The notes under the pieces were generated by a model, which had not been told where the DNA came from, searched no databases, and saw only the letters and a list, made by a program, of their open reading frames with translations. A stretch of 64,000 bases of DNA from Actinosynnema sp042752395. Lineage in GTDB: Bacteria > Actinomycetota > Actinomycetes > Mycobacteriales > Pseudonocardiaceae. A program made the translations under genes and the position numbers. Below are positions 53,328-61,809 of this stretch, piece after piece. The stretch is taken from NCBI RefSeq assembly GCF_042752395.1, contig NZ_JBHYXZ010000021.1:1-64000 (forward strand), given 5' to 3'. The first letter of the stretch is position 1, and every line of letters begins with the position of its first letter.

Positions 53328-55205
53328 ATGACCGCAAGCCCATTCCTTCCCATCAGCCCGGAGACCAAGCCGCAGCCCCTCCAGATCAGCACGATCGGCG
53401 ACACCACCGTCGCCACCATCACCTTCCAGCTGAACCTCGACCAGTCCGTGCCGCCCTCCCACGACAAGATCGACCTCGTGCTGTCCGTCCCCGTCGGCAC
53501 CACGGACACCGATCTGACCGAGGACTTCGACCGCCTGAAACCGGCCACCCACGGACCGACCGGTTGGCACACCAACAAGGACAAGCTGCGCCACGAGATC
53601 CGGCTCACCGGCGGCACGCTGGCGAAGGCCGACGGCCTGGCCGTCACCATCAGCGACGTGGCGGTCAACAAGGTGCCCGGGAACTCCGGCATCAGGCTCG
53701 GCTACGAGAAGGGCGGGAAGCGGACCGACTGCCTCACCATTCCGCTGCCCAAGTTCCCCAAGGAATTCTACCTGCGGAACTTCCGACCCAAGTACCTCCA
53801 GGTCGGCGCCGGGACACCGGCCTTCCTCCAGTGGGAGGTGAACATGTCCCCCCAACTGGACCTCCAGTGGGCCGGCGCCTCGACCCCTCACGGCACCACG
53901 CGGCTCACCGCGAAGAACGCCAAGTCCTGGACGTCCGCGCCGCTCCACGACACGACGACGTTCGTGCTCACCGCCACCTACCGCGACTCGACCTCGCACG
54001 AGCCACTGGTCTTCAACACCGCCTGCACCGTCTACGTCACCCGCCCCGACCTGGAGATCGGCGGGCTCGACGTCAACGGGCCGGTCTCCGCCTACCGCCG
54101 ACCGCGACTGCTCTTCGACGACGTCGAACTCCTCACCGAGAACGGCAAGCAGATCGCGCACGGCACCATCGACGACACCTCCAACATCCGCACGTCGTTC
54201 GACGACCTCTTCGGCGACACCGGTGTCGAACACGCCACGGCGACCGACGGGCTCCTCCTGGTACAGGTCAGCGGCGCGAACCTGTCCCTCGACGTGCTGT
54301 CACCACTGCCGCGGGTGGCCGGCGCCGCGGTCGACACCTCCGTGAAGCCGCGCTTCAAGACGTGGAAGGTGGCCGACGGCCACGCGCTCACCGTGCCGAT
54401 CGCGGCGAACAGCCGGCTCACCGTCCGGGCACCGGAAAACCTGGATCCGAAGAAGAAGGGCCGCCTCACCGTGCACTGGTTCGCCCAGGGCACCACGGAC
54501 TCGCTCCAGAAACACCAACCACTCGCCGTACCGGTGCCCGCCGGGCGCCGTACCGCCGACAAGGCCGAGGTCTGGTGCGTCTACTACCTGGAGTGGCCCA
54601 ACGTCTGGCGCCTCTACCTCGACAAGGACGGCGCGTGGCAGCCGAACTGGACCGACGACACGGGCGTCGCCCACAGCTCCGACCTCTCGCCGACGCCGTT
54701 CGACCAGCTCTGGCCCCAGCTTCCCGTCATGGTGAACAACCGCACGCCGATCGCCGGGTTCGCGACCGAGAAGACCCAGTCCGCCGACAATTGGTCCGCC
54801 TATTTCCTCTTCGGTGACGGCACATACCTGACCTACGCGGAGCAGTCCAACAAGGGCACCGTCACCTCCGGCAAGACCACCGAACTGCTGCCCTGGAACA
54901 TCGGCGCCACAGCCGTGCCCGTCACCGCCGTGACCAACGTCTACGGCAGCGCGGGCGGCGCCGACCACGTCCTGGTGTTCAGCGGAAAAGACTACCGATC
55001 CTGCAGGATCGGCGAAAAGGACCATTCCGAGAAAAGCGCGGTCTCCGCCGCCGCGCCGCCAATCGACGCCGCCTTCTGCGGACCGGACGGGAATGTTCGC
55101 CTGATCGGCTCGCGGAAGTACCTCACGTGCACACCGCATGCCGAGAACGATGCCATCACCATCACCGAAGGCTCATCGGGCGACCTTCCGCTGGGCAAGA
55201 AGTAG
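53328..55205 (+). CDS. Uncharacterised 625-residue beta-rich protein with hemopexin-like C-terminus
   Basis: ATG 53328 follows GGAG by 8 nt. The N-terminal half is a run of strands suited to Ig-like or jelly-roll domains (ATITFQLNLDQSVPPSHDKIDLVLSV, KYLQVGAGTPAFLQWEVNMSPQLDLQW, TTTFVLTATYRDSTSHEP). The C-terminal 200 residues carry hemopexin-type repeats: VWCVYYLEWPNVWRLYLDKDGAW, SAYFLFGDGTYLTY, VLVFSGKDYRSCRI, IDAAFCGPDGNVRLIGSRKYLTC. Hemopexin repeats form a four-bladed propeller used for binding proteins or ligands. A recognition or tip function within the putative complex is an inference. Confidence 0.6.
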   Translation: MTASPFLPISPETKPQPLQISTIGDTTVATITFQLNLDQSVPPSHDKIDLVLSVPVGTTDTDLTEDFDRLKPATHGPTGWHTNKDKLRHEIRLTGGTLAKADGLAVTISDVAVNKVPGNSGIRLGYEKGGKRTDCLTIPLPKFPKEFYLRNFRPKYLQVGAGTPAFLQWEVNMSPQLDLQWAGASTPHGTTRLTAKNAKSWTSAPLHDTTTFVLTATYRDSTSHEPLVFNTACTVYVTRPDLEIGGLDVNGPVSAYRRPRLLFDDVELLTENGKQIAHGTIDDTSNIRTSFDDLFGDTGVEHATATDGLLLVQVSGANLSLDVLSPLPRVAGAAVDTSVKPRFKTWKVADGHALTVPIAANSRLTVRAPENLDPKKKGRLTVHWFAQGTTDSLQKHQPLAVPVPAGRRTADKAEVWCVYYLEWPNVWRLYLDKDGAWQPNWTDDTGVAHSSDLSPTPFDQLWPQLPVMVNNRTPIAGFATEKTQSADNWSAYFLFGDGTYLTYAEQSNKGTVTSGKTTELLPWNIGATAVPVTAVTNVYGSAGGADHVLVFSGKDYRSCRIGEKDHSEKSAVSAAAPPIDAAFCGPDGNVRLIGSRKYLTCTPHAENDAITITEGSSGDLPLGKK

Positions 55206-55236
55206 AGAACCCGACAATCCGACCCGAGGAGAGAGG

Positions 55237-56082
55237 ATGACAAACGGTACATACTCGATCGAAGAGTGCCGAAAAGCCGTGCAGGAGACGGGTTTCCACC
55301 TGCCACTCTGCGTGGACCTCGATGGCGCTCCGACCGATTACTGCGCAAAGGCGGTACCACAAGAGGCCCAGGAGTTCTGCGTCAAGCGCGGAACGCCGAA
55401 CTGGCCCCTCGAAATGTCCTACTGCCGCCTCCCCGACGGAACCATCAAGATGTCGGACCCGCACTCGAAGGATCCCGCAGGTGACTGCGCGGCGGCAGGC
55501 GGGTCGATGGCCTCGTGCCTGTGCTGCTGCGCCGACATGTACGGCGCGGTGATCGCGTTGTCCGAGGGACAGGAGGAACTCGTCTCGGAGGTCGGCAAGG
55601 GCCGGCAGGTGCTGGCAGGCGCATTCGGGCCAGGTGGGGACGTCGTCTGGGACCAGGCGGCGGTCACCTTCAGCGACGGTTCCCGCGACCAGCAGGGCGA
55701 GCGCGCCGTCCGGATCAACCTCGGCCCCGGGGCGACGCCGTCGGGCACACTCGTCTGCTCGCCCGACCAGCCGATCCTGCTCCACGACGGCACGCTGGTC
55801 TCCGCGTCCCGGCTGCACCGACGGGACACGGTCATGGGCGCCGACGGCAACGCCGTGCCCGTGCACTCGGTCGAAACCATCGAGATCGTGGGCGGTCTGC
55901 ACCACCTGGGTGTGGGCCGCCCGGACGACGGCGCCCATCTGCTACGGGTCGCGAACATGGTGATCGGGGACTACTACCTGCAGTTGCGACCGGATCTCCT
56001 GGCCGATCGCTGGGCGGCCGACGCGCAGGAACGCCCACACGTGTGGGAGCCCGGGTATGCCCGGACGGACGCGAAGTCCTGA
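55237..56082 (+). CDS. Second Cys-rich Hint-like protein, last gene of the cryptic operon
   Basis: 281 residues; ATG 55237 after GAGGAGAGAGG. Aligns end to end with the first 280 residues of the product at 42618: Cys-rich head (SIEECRKAVQ, LCVDLDG, FCVKRGTPNWPLEMSYCRLPDGTIK, SCLCCCADMYG) then the Hint-like domain (VIALSEGQEELVSEVGKGRQVLAG, CSPDQPILL, LHHLGVGRPDDGAHLLRVANMVIGDYYLQLRPDLLADRW). The residue matching splice Cys101 is Ala99, with Cys98 beside it, and the TxxH His is again Gln. It ends soon after the Hint domain, without the long C-terminal part of the other copy, so it looks like a stand-alone processing or lid domain. Confidence 0.65.
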   Translation: MTNGTYSIEECRKAVQETGFHLPLCVDLDGAPTDYCAKAVPQEAQEFCVKRGTPNWPLEMSYCRLPDGTIKMSDPHSKDPAGDCAAAGGSMASCLCCCADMYGAVIALSEGQEELVSEVGKGRQVLAGAFGPGGDVVWDQAAVTFSDGSRDQQGERAVRINLGPGATPSGTLVCSPDQPILLHDGTLVSASRLHRRDTVMGADGNAVPVHSVETIEIVGGLHHLGVGRPDDGAHLLRVANMVIGDYYLQLRPDLLADRWAADAQERPHVWEPGYARTDAKS

Positions 56083-56592
56083 GAGGGCGTTCGAGAGGGA
56101 ATCCCCAACTGTCCAGCTCTGGTTGCTGCGGCACGGACTCGTGCCATGATGTCGTGGAGGTCGGGTCCGTGTCCGCGATAGTGAACCTTTCATCGTGACG
56201 TCGTAGATCCCGGCACAGGCCGAGCGGCGGGAACGTCACACGCAGGTGCGCCAACCGGCCGACCGGATCCGTCACCAGGGCGACACCGCCCGCATGCCGT
56301 CGATGCCCCTCACCGACCCCGCCGGGAAACGGGCCGTGATCGCCCGGTTCAACACCACGGGGTGCTGCCGCCCCGCGCCGAGGGTGCCGTTGTAGCCGGC
56401 ATTGCGGGGACCCGCCGCCACCTCCGCGCGCATCGGGATCTTCCATCCCCGGACACCCCGACCGGCGGGAGGCGCTGCCGTCCCCATGCGTTAGGTTGTC
56501 CGACTGGAGGTGTTCAGCAGGCAGCATCCCGATTCCCAGCCCCGCCCGGTCTCGCGGCCGTCGCGGGGCACGGCCCGTCGAGGGGTGCACCG
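56083..56592. other. Intergenic after the cryptic operon
   Basis: No supported gene. A minus-strand frame (56272-56487) shows a somewhat protein-like run (AEVAAGPRNAGYNGTLGAG...VVLNRAITARFPAGSV) but has no RBS or family match. It could be a gene remnant. Confidence 0.4.
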
Positions 56593-57345
56593 ATGACACG
56601 TGACCAGGACGTCCCCGTCCGCGCACTGGCGTCCGAATTGGCCCGGATGGGCAGGTTGATCGAGGACGAGGAGCACGAAGCCGTCGGTCGCCGGTTCACC
56701 GAACACCTGGTCCGCACCGTCCCGGGCTGCGACCTGGCCTTCCTCGCGGTCGACCGCCGGGGTGAAGTCGACGTCGTCGCGTCCACCGGTCACCCGCCGC
56801 CCGACCTCTCCGCGGACGAGGGCGATCCGGTCCGCGAGGTGCTGCGCTACCGCGAACCGCGCCGCCTGGGCGACACCGGGCAGGACCACCGCTGGCCGCT
56901 GTTCGCCTCGCGCCTCGCCGTGCACGGCCACCGCAGCTGCCTCGTGCTGCCCCTGCCCACCGAGCACTCCCCCACCGCCACGGCTGTGCTGCTGTCGAAG
57001 GAATCCCACCGGTTCAACGACCACTCCTACGACATCATCCTCATGATCGCCCTGCACGCAGGCGTCGCCCTGGACAACATCGAGGTGCTGCACCACAGCA
57101 AGCAGCTGGTGCGGCACCTGACCACGGCGCTCGACACCCGCCACACCATCGGCCTGGCCCAGGGCCTGCTGATGCGCCACTTCGCCCACGACACCGACCA
57201 GAGCTTCACGCTGCTGCGGCAGGCGTCCCAACACACCAACCGCAAGCTGCGCGACATCGCCCAAGACCTCGTCGCCGCACACGAACGCGGCGACTTCGAC
57301 GAAGCACTGACCCGGAACCGCATCACCGCCGTCGCACTGCCCTGA
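56593..57345 (+). CDS. GAF-ANTAR RNA-binding antitermination regulator
   Basis: 250 residues; ATG 56593 after GAGGGG. Residues 20-170 fit a GAF domain (FTEHLVRTVPGCDLAFLAVDRRGEVDVVASTG..., LALPLP-type CLVLPLPTEHSPTATAVLL). Residues 190-245 are an ANTAR domain (LTTALDTRHTIGLAQGLLMRHFAHDTDQSFTLLRQASQHTNRKLRDIAQDLV) with the Ala/Gly and aromatic pattern that binds two-hairpin RNA antiterminators. Such proteins are common in actinomycetes and sense stress or metabolites. Monocistronic here; its RNA targets are not visible. Confidence 0.88.
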   Translation: MTRDQDVPVRALASELARMGRLIEDEEHEAVGRRFTEHLVRTVPGCDLAFLAVDRRGEVDVVASTGHPPPDLSADEGDPVREVLRYREPRRLGDTGQDHRWPLFASRLAVHGHRSCLVLPLPTEHSPTATAVLLSKESHRFNDHSYDIILMIALHAGVALDNIEVLHHSKQLVRHLTTALDTRHTIGLAQGLLMRHFAHDTDQSFTLLRQASQHTNRKLRDIAQDLVAAHERGDFDEALTRNRITAVALP

Positions 57346-57613
57346 CGGAGCGCAGCAGGGTCGCCAACGGGGCGGCATTGGCGACCGCGGCGTCGATCCG
57401 CGGCTCGTCCCGGCCGACGGGGAAGCCCGCGGTGCGGGCGGCGAGCGCCGGGAAGGGGCGCTGCGGAACACCGATGCCGGCCGCCTCCGCACCCCCGCCA
57501 CGCCCGGAGGCGAGGTCGGTCGCGCCGAGGTGGCGCCGACCGTGTGGCCCGAACGTCCCTCCCGTCTTTGCCCGAACAGCACCTGCCGCCTCCGAAACAA
57601 ATCTGCGAAGCTG

Positions 57614-57626
57614 TCGAAAGTTTCCG
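57614..57626. promoter_or_regulatory. Possible xylanase operator
   Basis: TCGAAAGTTTCCG contains the inverted repeat GAAA-N-TTTC (57616-57624), about 65 bp before the xylanase start. Similar GAAA/TTTC inverted repeats are known upstream of actinomycete xylanase genes. Next to it is a 13-bp tandem duplication (CCGCAGTGCTGTC). The rest of the 344-bp intergenic region holds no gene I can support. Confidence 0.4.
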
Positions 57627-57689
57627 CCCCGCAGTGCTGTCCCGCAGTGCTGTCCCGCCGCTTGGTCGACGAGGATCGAGGAGGAACGC

Positions 57690-58706
57690 GTGAAGAAGTC
57701 GATCGGGGCCGTGGCGCCCCTGGCAACCGCCCTGCTGGTGACCGCCTTGCTCACGGCGCCACAGGCACACGCCGCCGCGTACACGCTCAAGGACGCGGCG
57801 GCGGCCACCGGCCGGGTCTTCGGCGCGGTGGTCCCGGCCGGCCTGCTCGACGTCGCGGACTACACCAAGGCGCTGGACCAGGAGTTCGGTCAGGTCACGC
57901 CCGAGAACGAGATGAAGTGGAACGTCGTCGAGCGGGTCCGGGGCAAGTTCGACTTCGCCGCCGCCGACCGCCTGGTCGACTACGCCGAGAGCCGGGGCAT
58001 GGCGGTGCGCGGCAGCGTGCTGGCGTGGCACAGCCAGCTGCCCGGCTGGGTGATCAACATCAGCTCGGGCGCCGAACTGCTGACCGCGTTGCGTGAGCAC
58101 ATCGCCGGCGTCGCGGGCCACTTCCGCGGTCGGGTCGACTACTGGAACGTGGTCAACGAGGCGTTCGGCGACAGCGGGGCCCGGCGCAACTCGGTGTTCC
58201 AGGAGCGCATCGGCGACCGCTGGGTCGAGGAGGCGTTCCTCGCGGCCGAAGCCGCCGACCCCACCGCGAAGCTCTGCTACAACGACTACTACACCGACGG
58301 GTTCGGCCCGAAGTCCGACGCCGTGTACGGGCTGGTGCGGGACTTCATCGCGCGCGGCGTGCCGATCGACTGCGTCGGCTTCCAAGGGTACTTCACCAGC
58401 GATCACCGGGTGCCCGCGGACATGGCCGAGAACCTCCGGCGTTTCGCCGACCTCGGGGTGGACGTGCACCTGACCGAGCTGAACGTGACCGGTTCCGGCG
58501 AGACGCAGGCCAAGGAGTACGCCGTGGCCGTCAGCGCGTGCCTGGCGGTGCCGCGCTGCACCGTGATCACCGTGGGCGGCGTAACGGACAAGTACTACTG
58601 GAACGCCGCCAAGACGCCCCTGCTGATCGACGCCGACTACGGCCGCAAGCCGGCGTACTTCTCGGTGCTCGACGCGCTGAACGAGGCGGCCACGGGCCGG
58701 CGGTAG
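57690..58706 (+). CDS. Secreted GH10 endo-1,4-beta-xylanase
   Basis: 338 residues; GTG 57690 after GAGGAGGAAC. Sec-type signal peptide: KK, hydrophobic core LATALLVTALLT, cleavage near AHA-A (about 28-30). The GH10 barrel is complete but short, without a binding module: the proton donor is Glu157 (YWNVVNEAF), the nucleophile Glu263 (VHLTELNV). Also visible are TPENEMKWNVV, HSQLPGWV and GVTDKYYW; the usual Trp before GVTDKYSW is Gly here. It should hydrolyse xylan outside the cell. A GAAA/TTTC repeat upstream may mediate substrate control. Confidence 0.9.
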   Translation: MKKSIGAVAPLATALLVTALLTAPQAHAAAYTLKDAAAATGRVFGAVVPAGLLDVADYTKALDQEFGQVTPENEMKWNVVERVRGKFDFAAADRLVDYAESRGMAVRGSVLAWHSQLPGWVINISSGAELLTALREHIAGVAGHFRGRVDYWNVVNEAFGDSGARRNSVFQERIGDRWVEEAFLAAEAADPTAKLCYNDYYTDGFGPKSDAVYGLVRDFIARGVPIDCVGFQGYFTSDHRVPADMAENLRRFADLGVDVHLTELNVTGSGETQAKEYAVAVSACLAVPRCTVITVGGVTDKYYWNAAKTPLLIDADYGRKPAYFSVLDALNEAATGRR

Positions 58707-59525
58707 GCAAGGGCGGTCGTCACGTGGTGGCCGGGGGGGGCGGGGGGGCGCCGGGGCCGCCCGCGGGCGGGGCCGCCCGCCCCCGGGGGCGGGCGGGCCA
58801 CCCCCGCCGCGCGGGGGGGGGGGGGCGGCCCNNNNNNNNNNGCCACTCTCGCGCCCCCCGGCGCACAGACGCGGCCCGCCCCCCCCAACCCCCGCCCGGC
58901 GCGGGGACGCCTCGCCGGTCGCCGCGGCGAAGCGGTCGCGCGCCGCGGACGTCAGTACGTCGGGGTCGGGATCAACGGCTGCACCAACACCCACAGCCGA
59001 TCGGGCGCCAACCGCAAGGCCGACCGATGAACCACGGCACCGCATCATGACAGCACCACTACAACCGCGTTACCCATGCGGACGTAACGGCCTGACGTCG
59101 GGCGGCGAAGATCGTGTCAGAGGGTTTCCGCACGTCGGTGGCTGGTTGTGCTCGACAACCGCGGTGACAGGGATGCGCATGGCCGAGGAAGTGCTGATGG
59201 TGACCGGTGTCCGGCAAGAGGGCAATGCGAGGCAGAGGAACCATGATCGCCGGCAGGGGCGAAGCGCGCGCTCGATGCGCTGCCGGGCATCGACTTTGTG
59301 ACGTGCGACAACCGAAGTGCCGACATCCACCTGTGCGTCACGGGCGCAGGAGCAACGCCTCATTCCCCGGTCAGGCCCCGGATCCCGCCTACAAGCCTCC
59401 CACGCCATGCCGGCCCGGTGGGAAGGCTCGTGCGAGTCCTCGCGTTCAGCGGCACGTGAGCATGCCCGTCGCCCTTCCCGAGCGGTGTTCGGCCCCTCCA
59501 AGATGGGTGGGTGCAGGAGGAGCAC
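58707..59525. other. Gap region: unreliable G/C runs, 10 N at 58832-58841, then non-coding DNA
   Basis: 58730-58890 is homopolymer-rich sequence around the N run and should not be trusted. From 58900 to 59525 no frame is convincingly coding; the 59047-59301 plus frame lacks an RBS and codon bias. A missing gene inside the gap cannot be excluded. Confidence 0.6.
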
Positions 59526-61610
59526 GTGCGGAACTCGTTCTCAGGTGACGCCGGTGTGGTGATCCAAGCAGGGGTCGTCCACAGCGGTGTGCACGTCCAC
59601 CGGTCGCAGGCATCGGGCTTGCCGGTTCCCCGGCAGCTCCCGTTCGACGTGCTCGGTTTCACCGGTCGCGCCGACGAGTTGCGGCGACTGGACGAGTCGC
59701 TCACCGGGGACGGGACAGCAGCGATCACGGTGGTCTCGGGCGCGCCGGGTGTCGGGAAAACGGCGGTGGCCGTCCGCTGGGCGCACCGGGTGAGCGATCG
59801 ATTCCCCGACGGCCAGCTGTACGTGAACCTGCGCGGATTCGACACCACTTCCCCGGTACCTGCGCACCAGGCGCTCGATGCGTTCGTCCGGGCCTTCGAC
59901 GTCGCGCCCGAACGGATTCCCACGCAGGTGGACGAGCTCGCCGCGCTGTACCGATCCCTGCTGGCGAGCCGCCGGGTGCTGGTGGTGTTGGACAACGCCG
60001 CCGATGTCGACCAAGTCCGCCCCCTGCTGCCTGGCTCCGCCACGTGCGCGGTCGTCGTCACGAGCCGCAACCGCCTCGCCGGCCTGTCCGCGGGCGCGGG
60101 TGCGCAGCGGGTGGCGCTGGAGGCGTTGTCCCCGGTCGACTCGGTGGCATTGCTGAGGGCCACCGTGGGGTCCGACCGGCTGGACGCCGAGCCCGAGGCC
60201 GCCGCCGGGTTGGCGCAGCTGTGCGCGGGCTTGCCGCTGGCGCTGCGGATCGCGGGCGAACGGGTGGCGGGCAGCCGGCACCACGCCCTCGCCGACCTCG
60301 TCGAGCAGCTCGCGGCCGAGCACGACCGGCTCGACCTGCTCGCGGCTGTTGACGACCAGGTCGACGTCGTGCGGGCGGCATTCTCGTGGTCCTACCGGAA
60401 GCTCCCCGCGCCCGCGGCGGGCATGTTCCGCAGGCTGAGCTGGCACGCCGGCCCGGAATTCGGGGTCCCGGCGGCCGCCGCGTTGGCCGACCTGCCGGAA
60501 CCGAAAGCCCGGCGGGTGCTGGAAGCACTGGCGGGCGCCAACCTGCTCACGGAAGTCGGACGGGAACGCTACCGGTTCCACGACCTGGTGCGTCTCTACG
60601 CGCTGGAACGCGCCGAGGCGGAGGAGACGGCGATCGACCGGACGGCTGCGGTACGACGCCTGCTGGAGTGGTTCCTGCGGATGGCCGATGCCGCCGACCA
60701 CCAGCTGACCCGCCGCTCCTACTGCGTGACGCTGGCCCACACCGGTGCCGACGAGTTCTTCCCCGACCAGCGGCGGGCGATCCAGTGGTGCGAGCTCGAG
60801 CGCGTCAACCTGAAGGCCGCGATCCGCCAGGCCTCCGACAGCGGCGAGCACTCGATCGCGTGGCGGTTGCCCGTCGCACTGTGGGGTTTCTTCTTCCTGA
60901 ACAAGCACATGGAGGACTGGACCAGTGCCTTGACCATCGGATTGGCGTCGGCCAAAGAAGCCCGCGACCGCCGCGGCGAGGCGTGGATCCTGCACGCGCT
61001 CAGGGAAACCCGGTTCAGCATGCACGAGGCGGCGGATGCTTCCGGATACCCGAGGGAGGCGCTCGCCATCTTCCTCGACATCGGCGACCAATGGGGCGTC
61101 CGAGAAGCACTGAGCAACCTCGGCTACTCCCACCGCCTGCTGGGACAACCCGAACAGGCGCTGGTCCACCTGAACGACGCCCTGACCCTGTGGCGGCAAA
61201 CCGAGGACCTGTGGGGCCGGGCGTGGACGCTGCACAGCCTCGGCGAAACCTACCTCGACCTGCGCCGGTGGGACGAAGCGGCGCAAGCCCTGGATGAGGC
61301 TCTCCACCTGTTCGCCCGCATCGAGCACAGGCAAGCCGAGGGCTTCGCCATGAGCAACCTCGGCTACGTCCTCCTCGGCACGGAGCAGTTCGCGTCGGCC
61401 ATCGATCAGTTCCACCAGGCCATGGCCGTCCACGACGAGGTCGGAGACCGCTGGAGCACGTCCCGCAGCATGACCGGCCTCGGCATCGCCCTGCACGCCA
61501 CCGGCAACACCGAAGACGCCGACAGATATTGGCACGAGGCACTCGCCATCTCCGAGGACCTGCAAGACCGGTCAGCCGCGGAACGGATCCGCGCACTGCT
61601 CACGGGGTGA
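59526..61610 (+). CDS. STAND (NLR-like) ATPase with TPR repeats and N-terminal QAG motif
   Basis: 694 residues; GTG 59526 is placed 5 nt after AGGAGG, better than GTG 59511. Residues 1-30: NSFSGDAGVVIQAGVVHSGVHVH, a short motif with the V-x-Q-x-G core of bacterial amyloid-signalling sequences. Then an NB-ARC domain: P-loop SGAPGVGKTAVAV, Walker B RRVLVVLDNAADV, RNBS-type TSRNRLAGL, GLPLALRIAGERV, winged helix. The C-terminal third is TPRs (ALSNLGYSHRLLGQPEQALVHLNDAL, AMSNLGYVLLG). Without a DNA-binding domain it is unlikely to be a SARP; it fits a nucleotide-switch sensor that signals through its N-terminus. The neighbour at 61810 carries a similar motif. Confidence 0.8.
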   Translation: MRNSFSGDAGVVIQAGVVHSGVHVHRSQASGLPVPRQLPFDVLGFTGRADELRRLDESLTGDGTAAITVVSGAPGVGKTAVAVRWAHRVSDRFPDGQLYVNLRGFDTTSPVPAHQALDAFVRAFDVAPERIPTQVDELAALYRSLLASRRVLVVLDNAADVDQVRPLLPGSATCAVVVTSRNRLAGLSAGAGAQRVALEALSPVDSVALLRATVGSDRLDAEPEAAAGLAQLCAGLPLALRIAGERVAGSRHHALADLVEQLAAEHDRLDLLAAVDDQVDVVRAAFSWSYRKLPAPAAGMFRRLSWHAGPEFGVPAAAALADLPEPKARRVLEALAGANLLTEVGRERYRFHDLVRLYALERAEAEETAIDRTAAVRRLLEWFLRMADAADHQLTRRSYCVTLAHTGADEFFPDQRRAIQWCELERVNLKAAIRQASDSGEHSIAWRLPVALWGFFFLNKHMEDWTSALTIGLASAKEARDRRGEAWILHALRETRFSMHEAADASGYPREALAIFLDIGDQWGVREALSNLGYSHRLLGQPEQALVHLNDALTLWRQTEDLWGRAWTLHSLGETYLDLRRWDEAAQALDEALHLFARIEHRQAEGFAMSNLGYVLLGTEQFASAIDQFHQAMAVHDEVGDRWSTSRSMTGLGIALHATGNTEDADRYWHEALAISEDLQDRSAAERIRALLTG

Positions 61611-61809
61611 GTCGTCGATCTCGCGGCGGAGGAGTCACTCCCCACACGTCCAAGGGCATCCACGGGAGCAGCGCTTCGCGCGGAGCCGTAGCCGCGTGAC
61701 CGCAGTGCTACGGCTTGGGTCGAGCGAGGAGTCTGCGCAATTGTGCGGACTCACAAGTGCCCACGGCGCGCTGCCCTCCGCGCCTCCGTGCATCGGGCAG
61801 TATTGCTCC

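Noticed and set aside
40665..56082. Cryptic operon as a contractile injection system or prophage tail
   Set aside because: No sheath, tube, baseplate (gp25-like), LysM or AAA-ATPase gene is visible, and no lysis or packaging genes are present.
57027..59048. A 673-codon minus frame through the xylanase and an N gap
   Set aside because: It overlaps the GH10 gene with all catalytic motifs on the plus strand and passes through artefactual homopolymers and N bases.
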